From positions 1 through 64,000 of the forward strand of contig CAWDLI010000010.1 in NCBI GenBank assembly GCA_963803245.1: DNA of 64,000 bases. Reading direction: 5' to 3'. Below, in pieces: positions 1 to 7,603 of the stretch. A program made the translations under genes and the position numbers. The DNA comes from JACVRW01 sp963803245 (GTDB lineage: Bacteria > Actinomycetota > Thermoleophilia > Solirubrobacterales > Thermoleophilaceae). The first letter of the stretch is position 1; the number at the start of each line of letters is the position of its first letter. A model generated the notes under the pieces. It had not been told where the DNA came from, searched no databases, and saw only the letters and a program-made list of their open reading frames with translations.

Positions 1-1243
1 TGTTGCGGGAGCGGCGGATGTCCGTCTCGATCTCGGAGCCCTTGACCTTCTCGGTGTAGTTCGAGAGGTCGTCGGTGGAGCCGGACTTGAGCCGCTCGTA
101 GATCGACTCGGCGGCGAACATGCCCGCGTGCATCGCGAGGTGTACGCCCTTGAGCTTGGGGATGTTCACCATGCCGGCGCCGTCGCCGGCGAGGATCATT
201 CCGGGGGCCCAGAGCTGGCGCGGCATCGCCCAGTAGCCGCCTGAGGGGATCGTCTTGGCACCCCAGCCCACGCGCTTGCCGCCATCGATGATCTTGGACA
301 CGAGCGGGTGGCTCTTGAGCTCCTGGAGAGCGTCGTGCACCGAGAAGCGCGCGTCGCGGTAGTCGAGCCCGACCACGAGCCCCATCGAGACCTTGTCCTC
401 GCCCATCGGGTAGATGAACGAGCCGCCGAACTCGCGGTACTTGGAGGCGAACTTGAGCGGCCAGCCCATCGTGTGGATCACCCGGTCGAGCGGCTGCTCG
501 ACCTCCCACACCTCCTTGACCCCGAGCTCCCACTGCTGCGGGTCCTCGGAGCCGAGGTCGAAGTGCCGGATGGCAGCACCGGTGAGGTGGCCCTGCGTGC
601 CCTCGGCCAGCACGGTGGCCTTGGCGATCAGGTCCGCGCCGGGCTCGAAGTTCGAGAGCTCCTGGCTGTCGCGGCCGCGGCCCTTGTCACCGCTGCGCAC
701 GCCCACGACCCGTCCGTCCTCCACGAGCAGCTTGGCCGCGGCGGTCTCGCCGAGGATGTACACGCCGGCCTCCTCGGCCTGCTCGGCGAGCCAGCGGCCG
801 AGCTGGGCGACGGAGGTCACGTGGTTGCCGTGGTTGCGGAACGGCGGCGGCGTGGGCTTGAGGGGGATCGCCCGCTTGCGGTTGGGCAGCAGGTAGACGG
901 TGTCCTTCTCGACCGTGCCGTACGTGGGCCACTGGTCCTCGGGCAGGTCCGGGAACAGCTTCTTCATCGCCGTCGGGTTCATCATCGCTCCCGACAGCAG
1001 GTGCGAGCCCGGCCCCTTGCCCTTCTCCACCAGCGCGATCGGCACCTCTCCGAGCGACTCGAGCAGCGCCTCGTCCTCGGCCAGGAGCTGCGACAGCCGG
1101 ATGGCGCACGCCAGTCCGGCGGGACCGCCGCCCACGATCGCCACGCCCACCTCGATCCGCTCGTCCTCCGGATCGGTGGGAGCGCCGATGAACTCCTTCT
1201 CGGAGTCGACGGGCGGCGGGAACTCGATCGGGGCGGTGGGCAC
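1..1243 (-). CDS. Electron transfer flavoprotein:ubiquinone oxidoreductase, 3' end outside window
   Basis: This membrane-associated flavoprotein passes electrons from reduced ETF to the quinone pool and so links acyl-CoA dehydrogenases to respiration. Visible is the N-terminal FAD-binding fold: VAIVGGGPAGLACAI (about residues 34-48) with the GxGxxG dinucleotide motif, followed by EKG and the conserved stretches GAMMNP, LAEGTQGHL, GLDYRDARFS and GDGAGMVN. About 414 codons are present; the family is usually about 550 residues, so the C-terminal 4Fe-4S domain lies beyond the left edge. I chose GTG at 1243 because AAGAAGGG lies about 8 bases upstream (inside the end of etfA) and it leaves only 4 bases after the etfA stop. 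It is the third gene of the etf operon. Identity is near certain; the cofactor domain is not visible. Confidence 0.93.
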   Translation of the reverse strand, partial: MPTAPIEFPPPVDSEKEFIGAPTDPEDERIEVGVAIVGGGPAGLACAIRLSQLLAEDEALLESLGEVPIALVEKGKGPGSHLLSGAMMNPTAMKKLFPDLPEDQWPTYGTVEKDTVYLLPNRKRAIPLKPTPPPFRNHGNHVTSVAQLGRWLAEQAEEAGVYILGETAAAKLLVEDGRVVGVRSGDKGRGRDSQELSNFEPGADLIAKATVLAEGTQGHLTGAAIRHFDLGSEDPQQWELGVKEVWEVEQPLDRVIHTMGWPLKFASKYREFGGSFIYPMGEDKVSMGLVVGLDYRDARFSVHDALQELKSHPLVSKIIDGGKRVGWGAKTIPSGGYWAMPRQLWAPGMILAGDGAGMVNIPKLKGVHLAMHAGMFAAESIYERLKSGSTDDLSNYTEKVKGSEIETDIRRSRN

Positions 1244-1247
1244 TCGG

Positions 1248-2219
1248 CTAGCCCTTCTTTGCCTTCACTGCCTCGGTGAGCTTCGGCACGATCTTGTTGA
1301 GGTCGCCCACCACGCCGAGGTCCGAGAACTCGAAGATCGGCGCGTTCGGGTCCTTGTTGATCGCGACGATGTTCTCCGAGCTCTGCATGCCCACCTTGTG
1401 CTGGATGGCGCCGGAGATCCCGGCGGCGAGGTAGAGCTTGGGCGCGACGGTCTTGCCGGTCTGCCCGATCTGCGCGGCGTACGGGTACCAGCCGGCGTCC
1501 ACGACCGCGCGGGTGGCGGCCACGGCACCGCCGAGCGCCTCGGCCAGCTGCTCGCAGAGCTCGAAGCCCTCGGCCTTGCCGAGCCCGCGGCCGCCGGCCA
1601 CGAGGATGTCGGCGTCCTCGATGTTCACGTCGGCGCCGCGCTGCTCGCCGCGCTGGACCATCGTGGCCTTGGTGGAGTGCTCCTCGAGCTGGACGTCCAC
1701 GTCCACCACCTCGGCCGGGCCGCCGCCGGTCTCCTTCGCGTCGAAGGCGTTCAGGCGGCCGATGATGATTCCCGGCTCGCCCACATAGCCCACGTCCACG
1801 ATGGCCGAGTCCTGGAGGATCGGCCGCTCTGCCACGAGCTTGCCGCCGTCCACCTTCACCGCGGTGACCTCCATGGTCACGCCGGCGCCGAGGCGGGCGG
1901 TGAGGCCTGCGCCGATCTCGAACCCGAGCAGTCCGCCTCCGAAGAGCGCGTACTTGTAGCCCTCGTCCTGGATGATCTTGGCCATCGCGTCGACCACCGG
2001 CGCACCGAGGCCCTCGGGCCCCTTGACGCGGTAGACCTTCTTCGCGCCGTAGTTGCCGAGCGTGCCGAGCAGCTCGTCGGTGAGGTCGTCACCGCCGACC
2101 ACGACCACGCCGGCCTCGCCGCCGAGCTCGGAGGCGAGCTTGGCGCCCTCGCTGACGGCCCCGAGCGAGTTCTTGTTGATCTCGCCCTCGTAATGAAGTG
2201 CGTACGTGAGGACGCTCAT
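1248..2219 (-). CDS. etfA: Electron transfer flavoprotein subunit alpha
   Basis: This is the FAD-carrying alpha subunit of the soluble ETF heterodimer, which accepts electrons from acyl-CoA dehydrogenases. The 323-residue protein has the usual length. Its C-terminal half holds the ETF-alpha FAD-binding signature: GRGLG, then GQTGKTVAPKLYLAAGISG and later IVAINKDPNAPIFEFSD. The N-terminal half (ALHYEGEINKNSLGAVSEG) is the alpha/beta domain shared with EtfB. The ATG at 2219 overlaps the etfB stop by four bases (ATGA), which implies translational coupling and equal stoichiometry. The ETF:quinone oxidoreductase follows 4 bases downstream, so one transcript encodes the whole ETF relay. Confidence 0.97.
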   Translation of the reverse strand: MSVLTYALHYEGEINKNSLGAVSEGAKLASELGGEAGVVVVGGDDLTDELLGTLGNYGAKKVYRVKGPEGLGAPVVDAMAKIIQDEGYKYALFGGGLLGFEIGAGLTARLGAGVTMEVTAVKVDGGKLVAERPILQDSAIVDVGYVGEPGIIIGRLNAFDAKETGGGPAEVVDVDVQLEEHSTKATMVQRGEQRGADVNIEDADILVAGGRGLGKAEGFELCEQLAEALGGAVAATRAVVDAGWYPYAAQIGQTGKTVAPKLYLAAGISGAIQHKVGMQSSENIVAINKDPNAPIFEFSDLGVVGDLNKIVPKLTEAVKAKKG

Positions 2220-3010
2220 GCCAACAGCTTCCTTTCCTCGAGCCAACTGACGATCTTCTCGACGGTCTCGTTCGTGTCCTCGTCCTCGATGATCTCGCCG
2301 GCCTGCTTGGCGGGCGGCGGGTTGATCCCGATCACCGAGGTGCGCGAGCCCTCTTCGCCGACCCGGCCGGCCTCGATGCCCACGTCGCCGGCGGCGCGCT
2401 TGTCGAGCTGCTTCTTCTTCGCGCCCATGATCGCCTTGAGCGAGGGGTAGCGCGGCTCGTTGATGGCGTCGCCGACGGAGATCACCGCGGGCAGCTGCAC
2501 GTCCACGGTGTCGTAGCCGTACTCGGCCTGGCGCTCGCAGCGGAGCGAGCCGTCCTGCACGTCGATCTTGATCACCTGGGTGAGCGACGGCATCTTGAGG
2601 TGATCGGCCACCACCGCGCCGATCGTGTAGCACTCGCCGTCGTCCGACTGCTGGCCGAGCAGCACCAGGTCGGGCGACTCGGACTCGAGCACCTTGGCGA
2701 GCGCGTAGCCGGTGGCGCACACGTCCGACCCGGACAGCGCGTCGTCGGTGAGGTGCACCGAGCGATCGGCGCCGAGCGACACCGCCTTGTGCAGCGCGCG
2801 GAAGGCCGACTCGGGCCCCATGGTCACGGCGACGATCTCGTCGACGTCCACGGCGCCGCCCTCGCGAATCTGCATGGCAGCCTCGATCGCGTGGGTGTCG
2901 AACGGGTTCAGGTTCCTCTCGCCGGAGCGATCGAGGCGCTTGGAACTCGGGTCCATGCGCTTCTCGACGGCGGCGTCTGGAACCTCCTTAACGAGGACGC
3001 AGATCTTCAC
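2216..3010 (-). CDS. etfB: Electron transfer flavoprotein subunit beta
   Basis: This is the AMP-binding beta subunit of ETF. The 264-residue product begins with the typical strand MKICVLVKEVPDA and contains NPFDTHAIEAAMQI, TMGPESAFRALHKAVSLGAD and the recognition-loop region PSLTQVIKIDVQDG, all standard for EtfB. The start is GTG at 3010, preceded by AAGGAG about 10 bases upstream. It is the first gene of the etfB-etfA-ETF:QO operon. A promoter with an overlapping palindrome lies 64-94 bases upstream (3074-3104), so control by a fatty-acid-responsive repressor is plausible but inferred. No oddities are visible. Confidence 0.97.
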   Translation of the reverse strand: MKICVLVKEVPDAAVEKRMDPSSKRLDRSGERNLNPFDTHAIEAAMQIREGGAVDVDEIVAVTMGPESAFRALHKAVSLGADRSVHLTDDALSGSDVCATGYALAKVLESESPDLVLLGQQSDDGECYTIGAVVADHLKMPSLTQVIKIDVQDGSLRCERQAEYGYDTVDVQLPAVISVGDAINEPRYPSLKAIMGAKKKQLDKRAAGDVGIEAGRVGEEGSRTSVIGINPPPAKQAGEIIEDEDTNETVEKIVSWLEERKLLA

Positions 3011-3073
3011 TGGAAAGCTTCTCCTTCGTCGTTGCGGAGCGGGCTGGATGGCGGGTGCCCGCAGGCGGCGGCC

Positions 3074-3104
3074 ATTCTATCGAGTTCGTTGACTGACGAG
3101 TCAA
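3074..3104 (-). promoter_or_regulatory. Candidate etf operon promoter with palindromic operator
   Basis: A perfect 16-bp palindrome, TTGACT-GACG-AGTCAA, occupies 3089-3104. Read on the minus strand its end doubles as a -35 box (TTGACT, 3099-3104), followed after 17 bp by GATAGA (3076-3081) or after 19 bp by TAGAAT (3074-3079) as -10. An operator over the -35 box is a classic repressor arrangement. TetR-type fatty-acid regulators commonly use palindromes of this size, but no regulator gene sits beside it, so the protein is unknown. Confidence 0.55.
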
Positions 3105-3140
3105 TCGCCCCTGTTATCCCGCATCGTGTGCCGCTAAACG

Positions 3141-3173
3141 CGAGGAGCCGGCCCCGCCGGGGCCGGCTCCTCG
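3141..3173 (-). terminator. Strong hairpin, likely terminator of the MFS gene
   Basis: Two perfectly complementary 15-base arms (CGAGGAGCCGGCCCC, 3141-3155, and its complement at 3159-3173) flank a 3-base loop. The hairpin lies 24 bases past the stop of the exporter gene, which is on the minus strand; in that direction it is followed by a short CGTTTAGC stretch rather than a long T tract. It separates the exporter transcript from the etf promoter just downstream. Confidence 0.65.
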
Positions 3174-3197
3174 ATGCGACGGACCTATGTCTGCGGC

Positions 3198-4768
3198 CTA
3201 TGCCGGCACGGGCTCCGGGACCACACCGGTCTCGACACGCTCGGCCACCGGCAGCTCGCCGCGCTCGATGTCCTTCTCACGGACCAGCCAGAGCGACGCC
3301 ACGGCGCCCGCGATGGCCAGGATCCCGCCGAGCATCAGGATGTCGTTGATCCCGGCGAGGAATCCCTGCTGGGCGGCGTCCGTGACGGTCATCGCGGCTG
3401 CCCGGGGGCACCGACGCGAGCGCGCCGTCGAGGTTGCCCGAGGACACGGCCTCGATCAGGTGCCGCGGGTTGTCGCCCGTGGCGGCGCTGGTGCCCGCCG
3501 CCAGCTCCTCGACCTTCGCCGCGCCACGTCCCAGGAAGATCGCTCCCCAGGCCGCGATGCCGATCGCGATGCCGACCTGGCGGAACGTGTCGTTGATCCC
3601 GGACGCCATCCCCGCATGCTCCTTGGGCACGACCGACACCGCCACGTCCGCGATCACCGGGTTGATCATCCCGACGCCCGCGCCGGCGAGGATGAAGCCC
3701 GCCAGCAGCGCGGTCCAGTCCTGGCTGGGATCGAGCCCGCCCATCAGAAGCAGGCCGAGCCCGGTGATCGCCAGGCCCGCGCTCAGGAGGTAGCGCGCCT
3801 GCACCTTCGCCATCGCCGCTCCGGTGGCCGCGGCGACGAAGAAGTTCACCACGGTCAGCGGCAGGTAGCGCAAGCCCGGCCTCGAGCGGCTCATGCCCGA
3901 GGTAGCCCTGGAGGTAGAACGTCAGGTACAGGAACAGCGAGAACATCGAGGCAGACACCGCAAGCGCCGCCAGCTGCACGCCGGTGAAGGCGGGCTTCTT
4001 GAACAGGTGAAGCGGCAGCATCGGCTCCTTCACCCGCGCCTCGATCGCGATGAACACCGCGAGCAGCACGCCCGCGCCGGCCAGCAGCGAGACGATCATC
4101 GTCGAGCCCCAGCCCTCCTCGTTCCCGCGGATCAGGCCGAAGACGAGCAGGAACAGCGCGGTGGAGAACGTGACCAGCCCGGCCCAGTCGATGCGCGATG
4201 CGTCGGGGTCGCGCGTCTCGCGCAGCTTCGCGTAGGTCACCACCAGCGCCGCGATGCCGATCGGCACGTTCAGGAAGAAGATCGACTCCCAGCCGATCCC
4301 CTCCACCAGGGCGCCGCCCACCAGCGGGCCGAACGCCACCGCCACTCCGATGGTCGCGCCGTACACGCCCATCGCCACGCCGCGGTCGCGGCCCGGCTTG
4401 AACTCCTGGGCCACCAGCGCGAGCGAGACGGCGAACATGATCGCGCCGCCCACGCCCTGGAGCGCGCGCGACAGGTTGAGGAACGTCGGATCCGGCGCCA
4501 TGCCGGCGAGGGCCGACGCGACGGTGAATATTCCGAGTCCCGCCGCGAACACGCGCCGGCGGCCGAGCCGGTCGGCGAGCACGCCCGCGGTGAGCACCAG
4601 GGCCGCGAGCGACAGCGTGTACGCGTCGATGACCCACTGGAGGTCGGTGAAGCTCGCGTCGAGGTCCTCTGAGATCGCCGGCAACGCGGTGTTGACGACG
4701 GTGATGTCCAGCAACAGCATGAAGGTCGCGACGCTGACCACGATCAGCGTCCACCACTTGCGTTCCAT
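3198..4768 (-). CDS. MFS multidrug exporter, DHA2 (EmrB/QacA) type, two apparent frameshifts
   Basis: This inner-membrane proton-coupled exporter starts MERKWWTLIVVSVATFMLLLD and carries the DHA2 motif LDITVVNTALPAI, then LADRLGRRRVF (motif A) and ALQGVGGAIM. Hydrophobic segments across about 520 residues fit the 14-helix family. The reading frame changes near 3870 (an extra base gives EAGL then RYLPLTVVNFF) and again near 3404-3408 within a run of five G; removing one base at each point restores one continuous protein ending LPVAERVETGVVPEPVPA. ATG 4768 has GGAGGT 8 bases upstream. It is divergent from a marR gene across a shared operator region, so it is probably the regulator's target. I regard the frameshifts as likely sequence errors; true pseudogenisation cannot be excluded. 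Confidence 0.85.
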
Positions 4769-4783
4769 CAGGGACCTCCAGTC

Positions 4784-4849
4784 GATCAGGTAGCCTTAGT
4801 AGGCAGGTTTATAAAGCGACCTGATCATATTGTCAACCTGCCTTACTAA
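4784..4849. promoter_or_regulatory. Nested inverted repeats, candidate MarR operator
   Basis: Two interleaved inverted repeats fill the gap between the exporter and the marR gene. The larger pairs TTAGTAGGCAGGTT (4796-4809) with AACCTGCCTTACTAA (4835-4849), one base longer in the right arm. The other pairs GATCAGGT (4784-4791) with ACCTGATC (4819-4826). Both overlap the exporter promoter and abut the marR start, as expected for a regulator that controls its own gene and its neighbour. Binding by this MarR protein is inferred from position only. Confidence 0.7.
4808..4836 (-). promoter_or_regulatory. Near-consensus sigma-70 promoter of the MFS exporter
   Basis: On the minus strand TTGACA (4831-4836) and TATAAA (4808-4813) are separated by exactly 17 bp, close to the ideal housekeeping promoter. 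Transcription would begin near 4801 and give a leader of about 33 bases carrying the GGAGGT ribosome site. Both boxes lie inside the inverted repeats, so a bound dimer would block polymerase. Confidence 0.75.
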
Positions 4850-4852
4850 TCT

Positions 4853-5317
4853 GTGACCGACCTCACGCTTCAGCAGCGGCCGATACCCGCCCTTCTCAAC
4901 GGCGTCAAGAACGCCGCGGTCCAGAAGCTCTTCGCCCGCATGGCCGACGCCGGCTTCGGCGACGTGCGCGAGGGGCACGGCTGCGTGTTCGGCTTCATCG
5001 ACATGGAGAACGGCTCGCGCCTGACCGACCTGGCCGAGTCCGCGGGCTTCACCAAGCAGGCCGTGGGCGAAGCGGTGGCCGAGCTCGAGCGTCTCGGCTA
5101 CCTGGAGCGCGCCGCATGCCCCGATGACGGGCGCGCCAAGATCATCAGGCTCACCGCGCGCGGCCGTGACGCCGCCCTCACCGGACGGCGGATCTTCGGC
5201 GAGATCGAGGCCGAGTGGGCCGAGGAGATCGGCGAGGACCTCGTGAAGAGCCTCCGCGAGGCGGCCGAGCGGATCGCCGAGCTCGAGGGCTCCCCCGCCG
5301 GGGGCCCCGTCGCGTAG
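4853..5317 (+). CDS. MarR family transcriptional regulator
   Basis: The 154-residue protein has the length and layout of a MarR winged-helix repressor: an N-terminal dimerisation helix, the helix-turn-helix MENGSRLTDLAESAGFTKQ followed by AVGEAVAELERLGYLERA, and the wing ACPDDGRAKIIRLTARG (about residues 83-99), which is the family signature. The C-terminal amphipathic helix (EIGEDLVKSLREAAERIAEL) completes the dimer interface. The start is GTG at 4853, only 3 bases after the right arm of the operator, so the transcript may be leaderless or nearly so. It is divergent from a DHA2 exporter, the classic genetic layout of MarR drug- or phenol-responsive pairs. The inducer is unknown. Confidence 0.93.
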   Translation: MTDLTLQQRPIPALLNGVKNAAVQKLFARMADAGFGDVREGHGCVFGFIDMENGSRLTDLAESAGFTKQAVGEAVAELERLGYLERAACPDDGRAKIIRLTARGRDAALTGRRIFGEIEAEWAEEIGEDLVKSLREAAERIAELEGSPAGGPVA

Positions 5318-5321
5318 GGCG

Positions 5322-6404
5322 CTAGGCCAGTCCCTCGACCAGCGCCGGCCCGCCGGTGCGGTGAACGGCGCCCGGACGCAGCCCGGCGCCCTTCAGCAGG
5401 GCCTGGAGCTCCTCGGCGGAGCGCTCTCGGCCGTCGTCGCAGACGTTCATCATCTGGATGTCCGAGAGCGAGGCCACCACGTGCGGCCGGTTGCGCTCCT
5501 GGAGGTACTCGATCACCACCAGCCGCGACCCCGCGGGCATCGCCGCGCGGACGCTCTTCAGGATCGTCGCGCTGGCCTGGTCGTCCCAGTCGTGGAGGAT
5601 GTTCTTCATCACGTAGACGTCGGCGCTGGCGTCGACCGACCGGAAGATGTCGCCCTCCGAGAGCTCCACGCGCTCGCGCAGGCCACGGCCCGCGAGCCGG
5701 CCCTCGGCCTCGGCGAGCACGCCGGGACCGTCCACCAGCACACCGCGCAGTCCCGGGCGCGAGTCGAGGATCGCGGCGAGCAGCGTGCCCACGCCACCCG
5801 CGACGTCGCAGATCACGCCGCGCTCGGGCCACGGATAGCCGTTCACGATGAAGGGGGCGTCGACCTCGGTCGCGGCCTGCATGCCGCCGGCGAACGCGCG
5901 CTCCTCCTCGGGGTGCTCGGCGAACCACTGCCAGACCGAGCGCCCGTGCACGCGCGGGAAGGCGGCCTTCCCGGTCCGGACCGTCTCGGTCAGGTCGGCC
6001 CAGGCGGCCGCGTTGGACTTGGAGGCGAAGTAGCGCGCCCAGTCGCGCACGCTGTTCGGATGGTCGCTGCGGAGCGCCTGGCCCATGCGGCCGAGCGAGA
6101 AGCGCCCCTCGGCGTCGAGGTGGACGACGTCGCTGAACTCGAGCGCGCGCAGCACGCGGTGGAGGGCGTCGGCGTCCACGCCCAGCCGCCCGGCCAGCTC
6201 CTCGGCGGTCGCGGGTCCCTTGGCCAGCTCGTCGGCCACGCCGAGCTCGGCGACGGTGCCGATCATCTGGGTGCGGGCGAGCCCCACCGACTGGTCGAAC
6301 AGCGCCGCCTGAGGCGGCAGCAGCCGGTCGGCCAGGGAGTTGATGCGGCGGCGCGCGGCGAGCACGGCGCTTACGGCGAAAGCGGGAGGCGGACGGCCGG
6401 CCAA
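5322..6404 (-). CDS. SAM-dependent O-methyltransferase with dimerisation domain
   Basis: The 360-residue protein resembles acetylserotonin/plant-type small-molecule O-methyltransferases. An N-terminal winged-helix dimerisation domain (about residues 40-110: GVADELAKGPATAEELAGRL, LHRVLRALEFSDVV) precedes a Rossmann fold with the SAM motif VICDVAGGVGTLLAAIL and the late motif YVMKNILHDWDD, where the catalytic His of this family lies, then DIQMMNVCDDGRERSAEE. The start used is TTG 6404; a GTG at 6365 is an alternative that removes 13 residues. It follows the mutase small-subunit gene by 3 bases once that gene's apparent indel is corrected, so they are probably co-transcribed. It converges on marR with a gap of 4 bases. 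The substrate cannot be told from sequence. Confidence 0.85.
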   Translation of the reverse strand: MAGRPPPAFAVSAVLAARRRINSLADRLLPPQAALFDQSVGLARTQMIGTVAELGVADELAKGPATAEELAGRLGVDADALHRVLRALEFSDVVHLDAEGRFSLGRMGQALRSDHPNSVRDWARYFASKSNAAAWADLTETVRTGKAAFPRVHGRSVWQWFAEHPEEERAFAGGMQAATEVDAPFIVNGYPWPERGVICDVAGGVGTLLAAILDSRPGLRGVLVDGPGVLAEAEGRLAGRGLRERVELSEGDIFRSVDASADVYVMKNILHDWDDQASATILKSVRAAMPAGSRLVVIEYLQERNRPHVVASLSDIQMMNVCDDGRERSAEELQALLKGAGLRPGAVHRTGGPALVEGLA

Positions 6405-6407
6405 GAC

Positions 6408-6810
6408 CTACAGCTGGGACCGCCGAGCGGATGTAGTCCACGATCCCCTGGACCGGGGCGCCGGGTGTGAACACCTCGGCCACGCCCAGCTCCTTCAGCT
6501 CCGGGATGTCCTCGCTCGGGATCGTCCCGCCCACCACGAGCACCACGTCGTCGGCGCCCGCCTCCTTCAGCTTCGAGGCGATCCGCGGGACGAGCGTCAT
6601 GTGGGCGCCCGACAGGATCGACAGCCCGACGGCGTCGGCGTCCTCCTGGATCACGGTCTCCACGATCTGCTCGGGCGTCTGGTGCAGGCCGGTGTAGATG
6701 ACCTCCATGCCGGCGTCGCGCAGGGCGCGGGCGATGATCTTGGCGCCGCGGTCGTGCCCGTCGAGGCCGGGCTTTGCCACGACCACGCGAATCTTGCGCT
6801 GGCTGCTCAC
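6408..6810 (-). CDS. Acyl-CoA mutase B12-binding small subunit (IcmB/methylmalonyl-CoA mutase C-terminal type), apparent frameshift at end
   Basis: This is the cobalamin-binding subunit of a carbon-skeleton mutase. It shows DGHDRG (DxHxxG, residues 17-22; His19 is the lower axial cobalt ligand), SILSG and VVGGTIPSEDIPELKELG, all hallmarks of the B12 Rossmann fold. As written the frame has no stop after IRSAV and would run on into the next gene. Dropping one C of the CCC at 6416-6418 gives the ending AVQL-stop at 6408 and a 133-residue protein, the usual size of stand-alone small subunits. The start is GTG 6810, overlapping the cupredoxin stop by four bases. The partner large subunit is probably the gene at 8880-10529, although two unrelated genes lie between them. 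Confidence 0.88.
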
Positions 6811-7577
6811 CAGCCGATGCGGCCGGCGGGCTGCGGGGCCTCCGCAGCCGAGCGACGCCGGACGCCCACTCCGAGGCTCAGCATGAGGAGCCCGAGGAGT
6901 CCGAGGGCGAGTGCGTCCATTCCCGTGGACGGGAGCGAGGGTCCGTCGGCCGCGTCCGTCTCGGCGCCGGTTCCAGGCGAGGTTCCGTCGTCCGTACCCG
7001 GGTCCTCGCCACCGGTCTGGGCGGCCTGCACGATCACCGTGCCCTTCATGTTGGGGTGCGGCGTGCAGATGTACGAGAAGGTGCCCGCGCTATCGAAGGT
7101 GTGCGAGCCGCTCTGGCCGGCGTCCATGATGCCCGTGTCGAACCCGTCGCCGGTGGCCGAGTGGCCGGTGGGGCCCTGGTTCGTCCACGTGACGGTGTCG
7201 CCCTGGTTGACCGTCACGGAGGCCGGGGCGAAATCGAAGTCCTTGATCGTCACGTTGGCCGAGGCGGCGGCGTTGGCCTTCGGGGGCGCCGCGGGCTTCT
7301 CGTCGATCTTCGCCACCTCGGGCTCCGCCGGGGCGGGCTCGGGCACCGTGGCGGTGGGCGCCGGCGCCGCGGTGGGCGCGGGCGCAGGTGCAGGGGCCGG
7401 AGCGGGAGCCGGGGCCGGCGCGGGTGCCGTGACCGGCGGCTCCGGGGTGGTCGGCACCGTCTGCGCCGGAGCGACCTGCTCCGCCGTCGGAACCGCGTCC
7501 TCGGCGAACAGCGAGGTGGGCAGGATGAGCGCCGCCACCAGCACGTAGAGAACGGCGAGAAAGACGAGGTGCCTCAC
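6807..7577 (-). CDS. LPXTG-anchored plastocyanin-like cupredoxin
   Basis: The 256-residue exported protein has an N-terminal hydrophobic signal (VFLAVLYVLVAALILPTSLF, residues 5-24), an alanine-proline repeat linker (about residues 49-84), a cupredoxin domain (about 108-185) and a C-terminal sorting signal: LPSTG (215-219), a hydrophobic stretch (DALALGLLGLLMLSLGVGV) and RRR. Copper ligands are visible as H139, C171, H174 and M177 in the C-x2-H-x2-M cluster. It is therefore likely a cell-wall-attached blue copper electron carrier. The start is GTG 7577 without a clear Shine-Dalgarno. Its stop overlaps the mutase small-subunit start (GTGA), an unexpected pairing. A class F sortase is encoded 39 kb away in the same window. 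Confidence 0.87.
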   Translation of the reverse strand: MRHLVFLAVLYVLVAALILPTSLFAEDAVPTAEQVAPAQTVPTTPEPPVTAPAPAPAPAPAPAPAPAPTAAPAPTATVPEPAPAEPEVAKIDEKPAAPPKANAAASANVTIKDFDFAPASVTVNQGDTVTWTNQGPTGHSATGDGFDTGIMDAGQSGSHTFDSAGTFSYICTPHPNMKGTVIVQAAQTGGEDPGTDDGTSPGTGAETDAADGPSLPSTGMDALALGLLGLLMLSLGVGVRRRSAAEAPQPAGRIGW

Positions 7578-7603
7578 AGCGGGGGGAACCCTAGCGTTTG
7601 GCG

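Noticed and set aside
5098..6810. Single 570-codon protein joining the mutase small subunit to an arginine-rich tail
   Set aside because: After residue 131 the translation is antisense-like low complexity and overlaps the methyltransferase gene; a one-base correction gives a normal stop.
7370..7435. GC-rich repeated stretch in the cupredoxin gene
   Set aside because: The repeat encodes the alanine-proline stalk and is explained by the protein; it is not a mobile element or CRISPR array.
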